Origin: Trametopsis cervina | Lineage: Eukaryota; Basidiomycota; Agaricomycetes; Polyporales; Irpicaceae | Direction: 5' to 3' | DNA: 64,000 bases | Assembly (NCBI GenBank): GCA_022385755.1 | Contig: MU278358.1 | Coordinates: 759,133 to 823,132 of the forward strand | Shown here: one piece after another, positions 1 to 10,709 of the stretch | Numbering within the stretch: position 1 is the first letter of the stretch | Layout of the letters: the number at the start of each line of letters is the position of its first letter | Notes under the pieces: generated by a model | Seen by the model: the letters and a program-made list of their open reading frames with translations, nothing else | The model's database searches: none | What the model was told of the DNA's origin: nothing | Made by a program: the position numbers and the translations under genes

Positions 1-1165
1 CCATCACGAAATCAAGCTTTCGGTCGGGTCTCTTCCTCATCTCAAGCTACGGTTGACGACCATATACACGAGAACATGAAATTTGGGAGCATCTTTAAAC
101 CACTACTTCCCTCAAGCACAGACACAACACCCTTTCGTGTCTGCTACATAGCGCATCACTCCTCACTCTTCACTGGCTACATTTCCTCACGTCCAACTCA
201 ACGCAATCCAGAATCAAGTTCATATACGCGCCAACCGGAATTGACACACAGGTTTGGGAGAAATGTAGAGGAATGGGAGTGGAGGAATGTGTACTGTGCG
301 GTCGGATAACGTACGTGGATCATGTGAGATGACGAACTGTCTGTTCTAGAGTAGCCATTGAATGCTTTCCAGACCGGTCAAATGTGTCGACCTGAAGCAA
401 AATACAATTGAGGATCCTAGTCACGACTTGTCCAGCAACGATTCCGCCTCGGCCGTGCGGGACCACCTCATCATGCGGCAGGAGGCATACGCGCTATACA
501 CAGCTCGGTTTAAACTGTACGCGCACAATATGGGCGACATGCTGAGGTATAGGCCCAAACGCCGTCGTGTGGGATCTTGACTGTATTCTGAGCTTCTATG
601 TTCGTCCGCTCTTCCTGAATCAGCAATGCGCGTGCGCGTACTGACGAATGGCGATGGTCTCAGAAACCTCTATGGTCTCTTGTACGGATCCCTCATAAGT
701 CAATATCTTGTGAACACGTACGTACAGTTTTATTTACCCATTTCCTGTACATGCTAAGGTCCTATAGCATCTTTCTCTTCAGAACGGCAGGCCTACGATG
801 TCTCTGTAGAGAGATGCACAGAGGCAGGGCTAGCACACGGTTGTGAGGCATTCGTGTCTCACCAAGCGCTATAGGTCGGGCCTGGTGCATGCTGTTTACC
901 TAAAAACGACAGGGAGGGTCTTTCGATGATCCCTGATTGTATCGAGAACTTCATAGACGGCGGCTCTTCACTCTGCGATCTCAGGAATTCTTACCGCCGG
1001 CTGTGTGCCCAGTGAGTGCATCTCACATGAATAATCCCTTATCTCTCTGACAAGCTATATACCTCCTTGAAATACTGCAGACCCCTGTCGTGTGGCCGCA
1101 AAGTGCGTTTGAGCTGCATCAAGCCACATCCGGTGATGGGGCTGAAATCCTGGATCACTCCCAGT
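1..1165. other. No recognisable gene
   Basis: Only short open frames occur here (for example 362-580, plus strand). None continues through plausible introns into a known family and no promoter-like arrangement was seen. It lies outside the part that aligns with the second thaumatin locus. Confidence 0.5.
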
Positions 1166-1633
1166 TTCGTTCGAAGTCCGATCTTACCCGCCAAGCGGTA
1201 CCCTGTAACGATAACGCGCCCTTCGATCCGCCTTCTTGCAGAGGACGTCGTAGATGAACTGCTCCACGTTGGTCGCGATGCCTCGCGTACAAGCTTCAGT
1301 GTCATGTCCGCAGAACCTGATGCCGGATGTCAGCATTGGCCTGTTACTCCGCCCGATCGATTCCAAGGCCATTGAAACCATACGCTACGCAAGCCGATCC
1401 TCGTGTTCAGTAATACTGTCAGTCTCAGATTGCGAGCACAAACCGTGATGGCGGTGATATTCCGCAGGGCGACCCTGTGACACCAATAAGCAGCGGTAGG
1501 CTTGTCCAGGAGCGCCTTGGTAGCTCTTCGAGGCCAGTGGTGATAGACCGCCCAGGAGTGCGTGGATCCATATTATCGTGTATTGTGCTGCCATTAATCA
1601 CGGCCCGCACTTCTACAGCGCTCTAGCATTGTT

Positions 1634-2005
1634 GTGTACTCACAGCGCGGTGTTGACATCACCCATGTGTTCTTTGCAGATGGGACTTTACCTCTGCCCG
1701 GCACCGTATGCCCGCCCGACTTGCTTTCATTCAACTCAGTCGATATGACCTTCGCGTCGACGGAAAGCGCGTGGAAGGCTCGGTTTTATAGCGTCATTGC
1801 TCGAGCAATGCACCTCGCACGTTTGGAAGTACGTCTGGATTCATTACCAGACGAAATATGGATAGTCCACGAGGCCAAGTGGTTTGACCGCAGGAATGAA
1901 ATGAAGGGTCAGATCTTGCATATCCCGGCTCAAGACGGCAGATGTACCAGGTACGTCATTCCCTTTATTACACAAGGTACCTTTGATCATGTACCTCATA
2001 CGTAG
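1634..2005 (+). CDS. Unassigned open frame inside the extra 1 kb segment
   Basis: An open frame of up to 123 residues, possibly an exon, lies in the segment missing from the right duplicate. Its composition looks protein-like (mixed charged and aromatic residues, for example W-K-A-R-F-Y and I-W-I-V-H-E-A-K-W-F). A donor-like GTACGT follows codon text ending D-G-R-C-T-R near 1950, so the frame may be one exon of a longer or decayed gene. I recognise no family. It could be a gene fragment carried by an insertion, or chance. Confidence 0.25.
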   Translation: MYSQRGVDITHVFFADGTLPLPGTVCPPDLLSFNSVDMTFASTESAWKARFYSVIARAMHLARLEVRLDSLPDEIWIVHEAKWFDRRNEMKGQILHIPAQDGRCTRYVIPFITQGTFDHVPHT

Positions 2006-2924
2006 GCAACATAAGCTTGAGAATCGTTAATGGCTACGAGTGCTTTATCACCAAGCACAACCTCTGTGATTATCAAGTAGAACATGATCGGAAGCCCGTT
2101 GACATCCTGACATCACTCGTCTCGAAGAGTCTGTGGCCCATGATCTTACCAGTCACGAAGACACCTCAGGTGACATCCTGGTTAGCGACCACTGTATTTG
2201 TACAGCATGTAGCATCCGCTACGACGGATCACATGGCATGACCGTATGTGATAGTTCGCATCAAGCGTCTGCCGCAGTCGCTCATTGTTACATTACGGTC
2301 GTCTTCCATCGCACAGCGATTATGCAGGTGAGCACATGCGCTACGGTGTCCTGTATCGATAATCGCAACAAGACACCAACGTTGGTCATAGGAGATGTTG
2401 TGTCCACGCCAGACACTGTTGCCGCAGCCGCCTTCTCGCCTTGTTGGCGGTCATGTTCGCGCGGCATATTCGTCTTCGAAGTGTGAGCACTCGGGCATAG
2501 AACAGATGCTTCGCCGCTCCTCGTCAGTCCGGGCTGAACACTCATCTAACCTTTTTTTTGCCGCTCATCAAGCTTTCGGGGCTCGCGGTGGTAATATTCG
2601 GCTGAGGCGTCCAGTCCGGCGAGCGGTAAGGCTAGACGACAGGCACATTGTCCATAGGCCAAAGTACCAGAGCTCGACCCACCGAAGATGGTCGTGCCCC
2701 AAATCACGCTGGCGAAGAACTGTGATGCGGAAATATATCATCATACCAGCCACATGCTGCTACGCGTCCTCGTCAAAAGAACCCAGTCATGGGTCCGAGA
2801 TATCGAAGGACCTCCATGCTCTGCAGGCCGTAATCTGTCAGTCTCAACATATCTCGGAGCCTTCTTTGCACAACCTGTGAACTTCCGGGCAACGCTGCGT
2901 TCGTCTGACGCTCAGTTTCGTGGA

Positions 2925-2933
2925 CATAAAAGG
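2925..2933 (+). promoter_or_regulatory. TATA-like box of thaumatin copy 1
   Basis: CATAAAAGG lies about 75 nt upstream of the ATG at 3003. The right copy has CTTAAAAGG at the same distance. A conserved CGTCTGACGCTCAGTTT element lies about 10-25 nt further upstream in both, differing by one base. Confidence 0.6.
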
Positions 2934-3002
2934 TCGGAAGGGGCATGGTAGTCGGTCAGCCTCCTACATCGAGCTGCGAGCCTTCCGATCCGCTTTTCAA
3001 GT

Positions 3003-4306
3003 ATGAAGCTCTTCTCCAGTGCCGTAGTTTTTCCTTTCATCGCGAGTGCTGCTGCCCGTACATTTACCGTCTACAATGCGTGTCCGTTCACAATTTGGTA
3101 AGTAATTGCTTCGTCGAATACATGCTCAGCTCAGCAACTCTGTTTCAGGCCTGCAGTACGTGTATATCACAGCTTTTGTTACAACGTCTTCTTACAGGGT
3201 CGCTGCAGATGTTTACCGACTTGAATGTCGGCAGTGCTACGCCGAACTTCGCAACCGGGTACGCCATCGAGTTCGCGCGCAGGTTACCACATCATACTAA
3301 TCACCTGTTTAGTTGGCAAGCTAACTCGTTCACATCGGTCTCTTTCTCAGTTCCGGACAACTGGAAGGCGGGCCGCATCTGGGTTTGTACGACTTCTATG
3401 AGATGGAAGCTTGTGTTTGATGATCTTCCAGGCACGCCGTAACTGCAACTTCAATGATCCCAACCCGGCTACACAGTGCCTGGATGGAGGCTGCAACGGC
3501 GGTTTACAGTGCGATCCGCACACCGGCACGGTAAGTACCTACACATTCTGGCTCATTCGTATGCTGATGTACAACTCTGCTGTAGGGCGTGCCCCCCGCC
3601 AGCTTGGCCGAGTTCACATTGCAAGGAGACGGGTTCCAGGACTTCTATGACGGTGCATCTTTCTATTTTCTGCTCATCTGCGCAAGTGACTTATGTGACT
3701 CCAGTATCCCTGGTTGATGGCTACAACCTACCGGTTCGAATCGACAACAATAAGGGCTGCCCTGTTCCGAAGTGTGCAGTGGATCTTGGGCCGAACTGTA
3801 AGTATACACGTCAAGTAGCTAGATTCGGGCGTTATTTATGTCGTTGATAGGTCCGGCTCCCTTGAAGGGCCCATATGACTCCACTGGATTCCCTGTGGGA
3901 TGCAAGAGCGCATGTGAAGCCAACTTGGATGGCAACCAGGGTACGCATCGTATCTACCATGAAATAGCATCATCGCTGAGTCCAGAGTTCCCCAGCCAAC
4001 TCCCCGAACTGTTGCAGTGGCCAGTACAACACTCCGCAGACATGCCCCTCTTCCGGGGTTGCCTATTACTCGTACTTCAGTGCGTATCACATTGAATTCC
4101 TCGCCTCCTGATCTGCTACTCATAGCTTACTTTTGATTCGCAGAGAATGCTTGCCCCACTGCATATGCGTACGCGTACGGTATGTATTCCGCGGCACGAT
4201 CAAGTCAAGTCAACTGACAACGCCAACAGATGATATCAACTCGTTGTTCCGATGCGATTCCAACCTTGCCGCCGACTATACCATCACTTTCTGTCCCGCC
4301 TCCTAG
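3003..4306 (+). CDS. Thaumatin-like protein, copy 1
   Basis: Secreted thaumatin-like protein (GH64/TLP fold) of 255 residues. Exons: 3003-3097, 3149-3155, 3209-3258, 3313-3382, 3432-3530, 3586-3652, 3705-3797, 3851-3940, 3996-4079, 4144-4179, 4230-4306; phases agree throughout. The second exon is only 7 bp. A hydrophobic signal peptide precedes R-T-F-T-V-Y-N-A-C-P-F-T-I-W, the family's usual mature start. Later family signatures are N-W-K-A-G-R-I-W, the cysteine-rich C-L-D-G-G-C-N-G-G-L-Q-C and the C-terminal D-S-N-L-A-A-D-Y. Many cysteines suggest the usual disulfide-rich extracellular fold. Fungal members bind or cut beta-glucans and may remodel the cell wall; activity cannot be told from sequence alone. 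The start is the only ATG giving a signal peptide. Confidence 0.9.
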
Positions 4307-4460
4307 TCGGTCACACTCCCAAGGAATCTTTGTGTACGCGTATGGTTCTAGTATATGGGTTGCGAATTGGGTAGCACGCCCGGCGACATCTCAATATGCA
4401 AATTGTATCACGATAAAACTTCGTACTAGGAGTAATTGATGATGATCATGCAGATCTCCA

Positions 4461-5291
4461 GGGTCAGTGACTGCAGGACACTAAGTCTCCAGCGTAAAAT
4501 CATGACCACCACGATGGAATTACGGAACAAATACCTAGGCTTCGAATACCGCTGCAGAAGCAGGGAACACTGGCGCATGAGCAGTACTGAATCTTGGGTG
4601 TCAACAATATGTGGATCGCCGATCCCTAACACCGCTTGCGATGGTATGACTTTCAACATCTCGGCGGGGAGCCTTGCTCCCGGTGCCTCCTTTGCCTCGA
4701 AGTGAGGTGGATAAATGGTGGCCCGCGATTGCTGTGCGGATGGTATCCGGACGCAATGGAGTGTTTCATCCTGTGTTGTCCCTGTTATTGAGAAAATATT
4801 GTCTAATCGACAGCGTGCGTGATACGTGGGACGGTAGTACTGCATGTTAGCTGCTGACAACTCGATGAGGAGATATCCTGCACAAGAGCACTTCAAACGA
4901 GCCTCGCTGCGAAGTATACGAGCAAGCTTCCTACGACGTGGGTGACGAAATCCAACAGGCAAGGCAGTGAATCGAGTAGAGGCTGACAATCTAAAAATAA
5001 TCGTCAGAGAAGAGCATGCTTCGATCTTCGACTTGCCCCTTCGCTAGTACGCAGCAGACCTGAGTCGGATGTTACAGAAGACTGTATATTTATGAGCCGC
5101 CTATAGCCTGATCCAGCACGCGAGAGCAGGTACGATTCGGCGGGACTAGTGCTTGAGAAGAAAACGCATACTTCGACCACTTGTCCAAATCGGGCGAGAC
5201 TGTGCTTCTTTCCAACCATTGTTTGGTCGACGTCAGCCGTACTCAACCTCCTACTTCCACATTCGGCTTTGTTTGGTCCACCCCGTCGAAG
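4461..5291. other. No recognisable gene
   Basis: A long minus-strand open frame (4426-4989) overlaps the thaumatin 3' flank, but it has no family resemblance, no signal peptide and no splice continuation. I treat it as chance. Confidence 0.4.
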
Positions 5292-5480
5292 ACATATAAA
5301 GTTGGTTCAACTCCCGTCAACCCATCCTCCACTCCTCTCCCTTCATCCACCACCTCCTCCTCGATTCCCCTCTGCCGAAGGTCCCCAAGCGTTGCCCAAC
5401 AATTGAACTTCAACAACACCAACATAGCAGCCCAACAGATGGGAAAACCGCGTCGTTACCGGGGTAGGCGGTGTTCACAG
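5292..5480 (+). promoter_or_regulatory. Promoter-like segment with TATA and pyrimidine tract
   Basis: CATATAAAG at about 5291-5299 is followed by a long CT-rich tract and a CAACA-rich leader to an ATG at 5438 (M-G-K-P-R-R-Y-R). This is the layout of a basidiomycete promoter and 5' leader. The frame closes after 14 codons unless spliced, and I could not build a convincing gene downstream. Possibly a decayed gene. Confidence 0.3.
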
Positions 5481-5885
5481 TAGTGCCATTCTCTGCTTTG
5501 AGTCGGTGGCCTTGTTCCAATACCGTCCTTAGCCGTTGGCAAGGCGGGTGCGTTCATGTGCTGTCGCTTGGTGGGGGTGGTCGTGGGCATCGTCGATCCT
5601 CGGCGACGATGAACGGTACGTGCTTACTCCATTGCAACATCTCCATGCTCACCGTCCGTTGTCCAACACACAGACACACCTCTGCGGCGCACCAAGAGGC
5701 GGGGTCGTACCACTGTCGTTGGGGTGGGCGGTGTCTGCGTTCTCATTGTCGGCTTTGAGCCTCGTCGGCGTCGTCCAGTTACGTCCTTGGCTGTTAGCAA
5801 GGCGTCCGAGGCTTCTTCCGATGGGGCTTGGTCGGGGATGCCCGTGGGCATCGTTCATCTTCGGAGCAGACGGGGATGAGGTCGA
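5464..5885 (+). repeat. Pair of ~160 bp direct repeats
   Basis: 5464-5625 and 5722-5885 align with a 258 bp offset. Shared stretches include GGTRGGCGGTGT, GCTTTGAG, CGTCCTTRGCYGTTRGCAAGGCG and CCGTGGGCATCG-like segments. The flanks differ. No coding logic is evident, although several frames are open. Possibly repeated exons of a decayed gene. Confidence 0.6.
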
Positions 5886-6149
5886 CGCCTTGTCCTTGTC
5901 TGTCCTCGACGATGGGGTCGGCTGACATTTGTCTACCGCTGCGCTGCAGTAACAGTACGTCGTCACTACTACCATTGATTGCTGATTCTTCTACGCATAC
6001 TAGCTCCTCTTGGGTTGTGGTCGCGGATGGATGTGGCCTCTGGCTTTTCCCATCTCGTGGCCCGGAGGTGCGTCTTCGAGTGGCTCAAAGTCGGGCTGAT
6101 TTCTGTGACTTGTAGACTGTCGACGACAACGGCTGGAAGACCCGAAGAT

Positions 6150-6810
6150 CATCAAGACACTAGCACCCGCGAGGGTGGCAGGGAGAGGCGGGTGGGCTGG
6201 TGGGTGAATTGCAGCTGGCGACGGCTTGCGGTTCAACGTCTCTCCCTCTCTGGTGAGCTTTCTCTCCCCTCTATCGTCTCTGATCATTGTCGGGTTTCTT
6301 GACAGATGAAAGCCCCATATTTGTGCATGGGGAAGCGGGCGGGTGGTGGGTAAGGTGCAGCCTGTTATTGGTTGCACTTCAACGTCTTCCCCTTCGAGGT
6401 ACGCACTGTCTTGATCTGGAAAAGGCTGACGAAGCAAGTGTTGCAGAGCCTCAAGACGTTGATACCGCCAAGCGGGTAGGGAGAGGCGGGCGGGTGGTGG
6501 GTGAATCGCAGCCGGCATCGGCTTGCAGTTCAACGTCTCTCCCTCTTAGTGAGCTTTCGCTATCTCTGCGTTGATGCTGACAGTTATCAGCCCCCACCAC
6601 AGACGAAAATATCGAAAGGAAGGGCGTACCGTTGCCTTTTGGGTCTCAACATTACGGGTGTTCCCTCTCAGGCGAGCCCTCTCATCATTTATCGTTGATC
6701 ATTGAAATGTCTTATCAGGGTTATCGACATGCAATACCAGGGAGAGGCGGGTGGGCGGTGAGCCAATTGCCGCCAATAGTGGCCTGCGATTGGACGTCTC
6801 TCCCTACGGT
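6150..6810. repeat. Degenerate tandem array of ~140-150 bp hairpin repeats
   Basis: Copies begin near 6180, 6328, 6478, 6617 (very diverged) and 6739. Each core starts AGGGAGAGGCGGG and ends ACGTCTCTCCCT about 65-70 bp later, so the ends are complementary. An inner pair (around GCAGCC and GGCTTGC) is also complementary. Flanks such as TCAAGACRYT upstream and GTGAGCTTTC downstream recur, so the unit is the whole ~150 bp. Open frames on both strands here (for example 6000-6533 minus) are by-products of the repeat. Confidence 0.65.
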
Positions 6811-7687
6811 CAGGAAAGATACGGGTAGATGCAACGAATCCAGCCACTTCTCGCTTGTTGCCCTACACGGACCGTCTCAGCTTCATGTGTCCTTAGCTCG
6901 CGACTTGTTGTCTCCATCTACGTAGTCTGTATGTTGCCGTATGTGTCTCCTGCAAATCAATGGGCGTGTGAGGTCCTGCTAAATGGCCGGATCGCTTCTT
7001 TCGGTGTAATCAAAAGCACACTGGCACTCACCTTTGAAGTATGTCAGGTCTGCGGCAAGGTTGCGTTGACGAGATGTAGACATCAGCCAAAAGTTCAGAT
7101 TTTGCTCTGACATGTCGTATATGAGACCATATTCCGCTGGCATCTGGGGTGTGATCACATTGTTGGGTCTGGTATGTGATGTGATGAGCGTGTAGCCGTG
7201 AGAGGTTGCAAAGACAAATGTATGTAGCGGGGATGTGGCGCTTCCCTTGATTTACCCACGCCACAAAGGGGATCTGTTCCGGTTACTCCGAGATTCGGTT
7301 CGCTCTCATGGAGTTCGTCTCGATTGGATTGGCTTGGCTTGTTCACACAGTCTTATGGACATTCAATGCTCAGTTCTCAAAAGCTACGTTCGACAGATGA
7401 ACATACTATGCGCTGGCAAGGTGTTCGTGGTATAGCACGTCTGGTGCGAACGACGCACCCCTCGAGGAGACTGAAGACGATTTACCCGGCTATGTGCCCA
7501 AGACAAACCGTGTTACATGTGTATTTCACTCTCCGCGACACGTATGGTCAGTAGATGCGCACAAGCTACCAGCTGGGACCAATTTTTGTTCATTCGAAAT
7601 GTGAGTACATCCCCCATAGATATTCATACATTCTTATGAAGTGCTACAGGACATCTATTGAATGGTAGTGCACTCGCGACCACTTGC
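6811..7687. other. No recognisable gene
   Basis: Short open frames only. No family match, no splice-consistent model and no clear repeat was seen. Confidence 0.45.
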
Positions 7688-8386
7688 AGCTTCGCCCAAA
7701 GTTTGAGTTTACCCGCCAAGCAGTGTCGTGAAACGACCCCGCGCACTTCGATTCGCCTGCCATAGATGACGTGGCTGCTCTACGTTTATCTCAACGTATC
7801 CCGCGCAACCCATGCGTCGTCCCATTCCGCCCGCCTTCCATCGCACATTGATCATACAAACACATGCGCTACCGTGTCCAACACTGATCATCGCAACGAG
7901 ACACGATCGTCTGGTATGGGAGATTTGGCGTTGATCGCGGAGACTACTGTATCGCCGCGAATGACTTCTTGTCTTGTTGGCAGCCTTATTCGCTCGGTGG
8001 ATCCAGGCTCGAAGCGTGGTCACCCGGTTGTGGGACGAATACTTCGCTGCTGGCTTGGCGTGCGTCTAACCTTTTCTTTGCTTCTCGTTGAGCTTGCAGC
8101 ACTCGCGGTTGCTAGGCTGAGACATCCCGATGGGCGTGGGGCAAGGCTGGACAGCAAGCATACAGTGCATAGGCCAATATACACCTTCATGCAAGCCACA
8201 TGCTGTTGCGCATCTTCGTTCCAAGAATCCAGTCATGGATCCGAAATATCGAAGAACTCTATGCTCTACAGCGCTACAATCCGTCAGCCAATATATCGCG
8301 GCGCCTTCAATATATCACGAAACCTTCTTGCATGATCCTGGAGGTGCCGGCCAATGTTGAGCTCGTCTAACGCTCAGTTTCACCAA

Positions 8387-8395
8387 CTTAAAAGG
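8387..8395 (+). promoter_or_regulatory. TATA-like box of thaumatin copy 2
   Basis: CTTAAAAGG sits about 75 nt upstream of the ATG at 8465, at the same spacing as CATAAAAGG in copy 1. The change from ATAAAA to TTAAAA may alter promoter strength. Confidence 0.5.
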
Positions 8396-8464
8396 CCAGC
8401 AGGGGAAACGTAGTCGGACAGCCTCCTGCATCTAGCTGAGAGTCCTTTCCTTCCGTTTGCGAGT

Positions 8465-9774
8465 ATGAAGCTCTTCTCTGGCGCCGTCGCTCTCTCGTTC
8501 GTCGCGATTGCCGCTGCTCGTACGTTTACTGTCTACAATGCATGCCCGTTCACAATTTGGTGAGTCGTTGCCTCGTCGGATGCGTGTTCAACTCAACAAC
8601 TCTTCTGCTAGGCCCGCAGTACGTGTGGACCACATGCTTCGTTGCAACAGTGTCTGACCGAGATTTCGCAGATGTTTACCGACTTGAATGTCGGCAGCGC
8701 CAGGCCAAACTTCGCAACTGGGTGAGACATATCGTTGTTAAGCTTGTACATTGTACTCAACAGCCGCGTCTCTTTCAACAGCTGGCAAGCTAATTCCTTC
8801 ACCTCGGTCTCGTTCTCAGTACCGAACAACTGGAAGGCAGGCCGCATCTGGGTTTGTGCAATTTTTTTTTTAGATGGCATCTTGTATCTGATGATCTTGC
8901 AGGCACGCCGTAACTGCAACTTCAATGATCCCAACCCGGCTACACAATGTCTGGATGGAGGCTGCAACGGCGGTTTACAGTGCGATCCACACACCGGAAC
9001 GGTAAGTACCCATATATGCTAGTTTGCCCATATGCTGACCTATGACTCTGTCGTAGGGCGTGCCCCCTGCCAGCTTGGCTGAGTTTACGCTGCAAGGAGA
9101 CGGATTCCAGGACTTCTATGACGGTGAATATTTATCTTTTCTTCCTGTCATCTGCGCAAGCGACTTATGCGGCTCCAGTATCCCTCGTTGATGGCTACAA
9201 CCTGCCTATCCGTATCGACAACAACAAAGGCTGTCCCGTTACAAAGTGTGCGGTAGACCTTGGACCGAACTGTAAGTACTTGGGGACGCTGGCTAAGTTT
9301 GCGGTTGCTGATGTCGTTGACACAGGTCCCGCTCCTTTGAAGGGCCCGTACGACTCCACCGGATTCCCGGTGGGGTGCAAGAGCGCATGTGAGGCCAATT
9401 TGGATGGCAACCAGGGTCAGCACCGTGCCTCCTATGAAAAACCATTGACTGAGTGCAGAGTTCCCTAGCCAATTCTCCGAACTGTTGTAGCGGCCAATAC
9501 AACACTCCACAAAGGTGCCCCTCATCCGGGGTCGCCTTTTACTCGTACTTCAGTGCGTATCGTGCAGAAATCCTCTAATTCTGTTACTAATGAGACACTT
9601 GTGATTCGCAGAGAATGCGTGCCCCACTGCTTATGCGTACGCGTACGGTATGTACCCCGCGGAAAGGTCGAGACGAGTCAACTGACAGCATCGACAGATG
9701 ATATCAACTCGTTGTTCCGGTGTGATTCCAACCTCGCTGCCGACTACACGATTACTTTCTGCCCTGCGTCTTAA
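8465..9774 (+). CDS. Thaumatin-like protein, copy 2
   Basis: Paralogue of the gene at 3003, also 255 residues, with all eleven exon lengths identical. Exons: 8465-8559, 8612-8618, 8672-8721, 8782-8851, 8903-9001, 9057-9123, 9179-9271, 9326-9415, 9469-9552, 9612-9647, 9698-9774. It has the same signal peptide, N-terminal R-T-F-T-V-Y-N-A-C-P, cysteine pattern and C-terminal D-I-N-S-L-F-R-C-D. Substitutions are scattered (for example S-A-T-P-N to S-A-R-P-N, and Q-T-C-P to Q-R-C-P). No stop or frameshift is present, so both copies appear functional. One intron contains a run of nine T. Expected to be secreted and to act on cell-wall glucan or as an antifungal-type protein. Confidence 0.9.
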
Positions 9775-9945
9775 ACGAACAAACACAATCTCACCTCGTA
9801 AGAAATCTTCTTTCTTTTCGTACTTGTATCGGTGTATGCTGGTTGCGAAATGGGTAGCACGCCTGATCACTTCTCCATATGCAGGCCGTACAGTATGATG
9901 ACGATTCGAACTAGAAGTGCTGACTGATGTTCATGTAGTTCCGTT

Positions 9946-10709
9946 TCTGAAGAACTGTGGGGCAGGTGTCTTTGAGCCAGGGTGATTGAATCTACGTTTA
10001 TTCTGCCGGTGACAAGAGTTTCCATCTTTATCCCTTCGACGCCGGGACGACTCAATTTTGCAGTTTCAGACCACGACTCGTCCACATACGCAGCACTATA
10101 TAGAATGGCTGTTGACATGCTCAGAATCCAAAGATCACGAGGATGAGATCGTGGCTATGCTCTCAACACAGAATGCAGAATCTGTCGTCGAATAGCACGG
10201 CGCTGGGGACCAAGAGATGGAATTGCGCTGGCAAGATGGAATCTCCCTATCATCCCTCACGCGGATCCTCTATCACGAATGTCTCCAAGGGTGCCGACGG
10301 CGCCTCCATCGAGGTGAGTCCGCTGGTTGGCATCTGGTATCAAATATGGCTGTGTATGAACCGACAGAGGTCTGGATGCACAAGAAAACACTTGTTACGC
10401 TTGATTCCCCAAGTCTCGATACAGAGTCTTGCTAAACAGCCTCGATGTCTCGCTCACAAAATCTTGCCCGTGTACGGAAAGACCTGCAAGTGCTATAACA
10501 CACGTCACGATATTGATATCCGACAAAATATATGCGCCGGTGGCTAAGCTACATTCTTAAGGCTAGTAATACAGAAGTATACAACAATGTTAGATATGAA
10601 TACATAACCATATGTTGGGCGTTCCGACCTAGCGGATTGTTCTACAGACGCATGAGGGTCTCTTTCAAAAGAGCAGCGAATAATAAAAAATGAAAAAGAG
10701 GCTCGGAGC
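9946..10709. other. No recognisable gene
   Basis: A 134-codon plus-strand frame (10143-10547) shows no family features and no splice partners. AT-rich sequence near 10550-10700 probably holds the 3' end of the minus-strand gene that follows. Confidence 0.4.

Larger units (their letters stand above)
1166..4460 (+). repeat. Left copy of thaumatin segmental duplication
   Basis: About 1166-1290 and 2300-4460 align by eye with 7688-7806 and 7837-9945. Promoter, all 11 exons, all introns and the 3' flank of the thaumatin gene are shared. The alignment offset is about 6.52 kb upstream but 5.46 kb across the gene, so this copy carries about 1.06 kb of extra sequence between roughly 1290 and 2300. 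Exons are better conserved than introns and flanks, which suggests an old duplication with the protein kept under selection. Confidence 0.75.
7688..9945 (+). repeat. Right copy of thaumatin segmental duplication
   Basis: Counterpart of 1166-4460. Homology covers the promoter, gene and about 170 bp of 3' flank. It lacks the ~1 kb segment found upstream of copy 1. Confidence 0.75.

Noticed and set aside
3733..3742. GGTTCGAATC, a tRNA B-box-like string
   Set aside because: It lies inside a conserved thaumatin exon and no cloverleaf or A box flanks it.
6000..6533. 177-codon minus-strand frame
   Set aside because: It is generated by the tandem hairpin repeats; the same residues recur once per repeat and no start, signal or family supports it.
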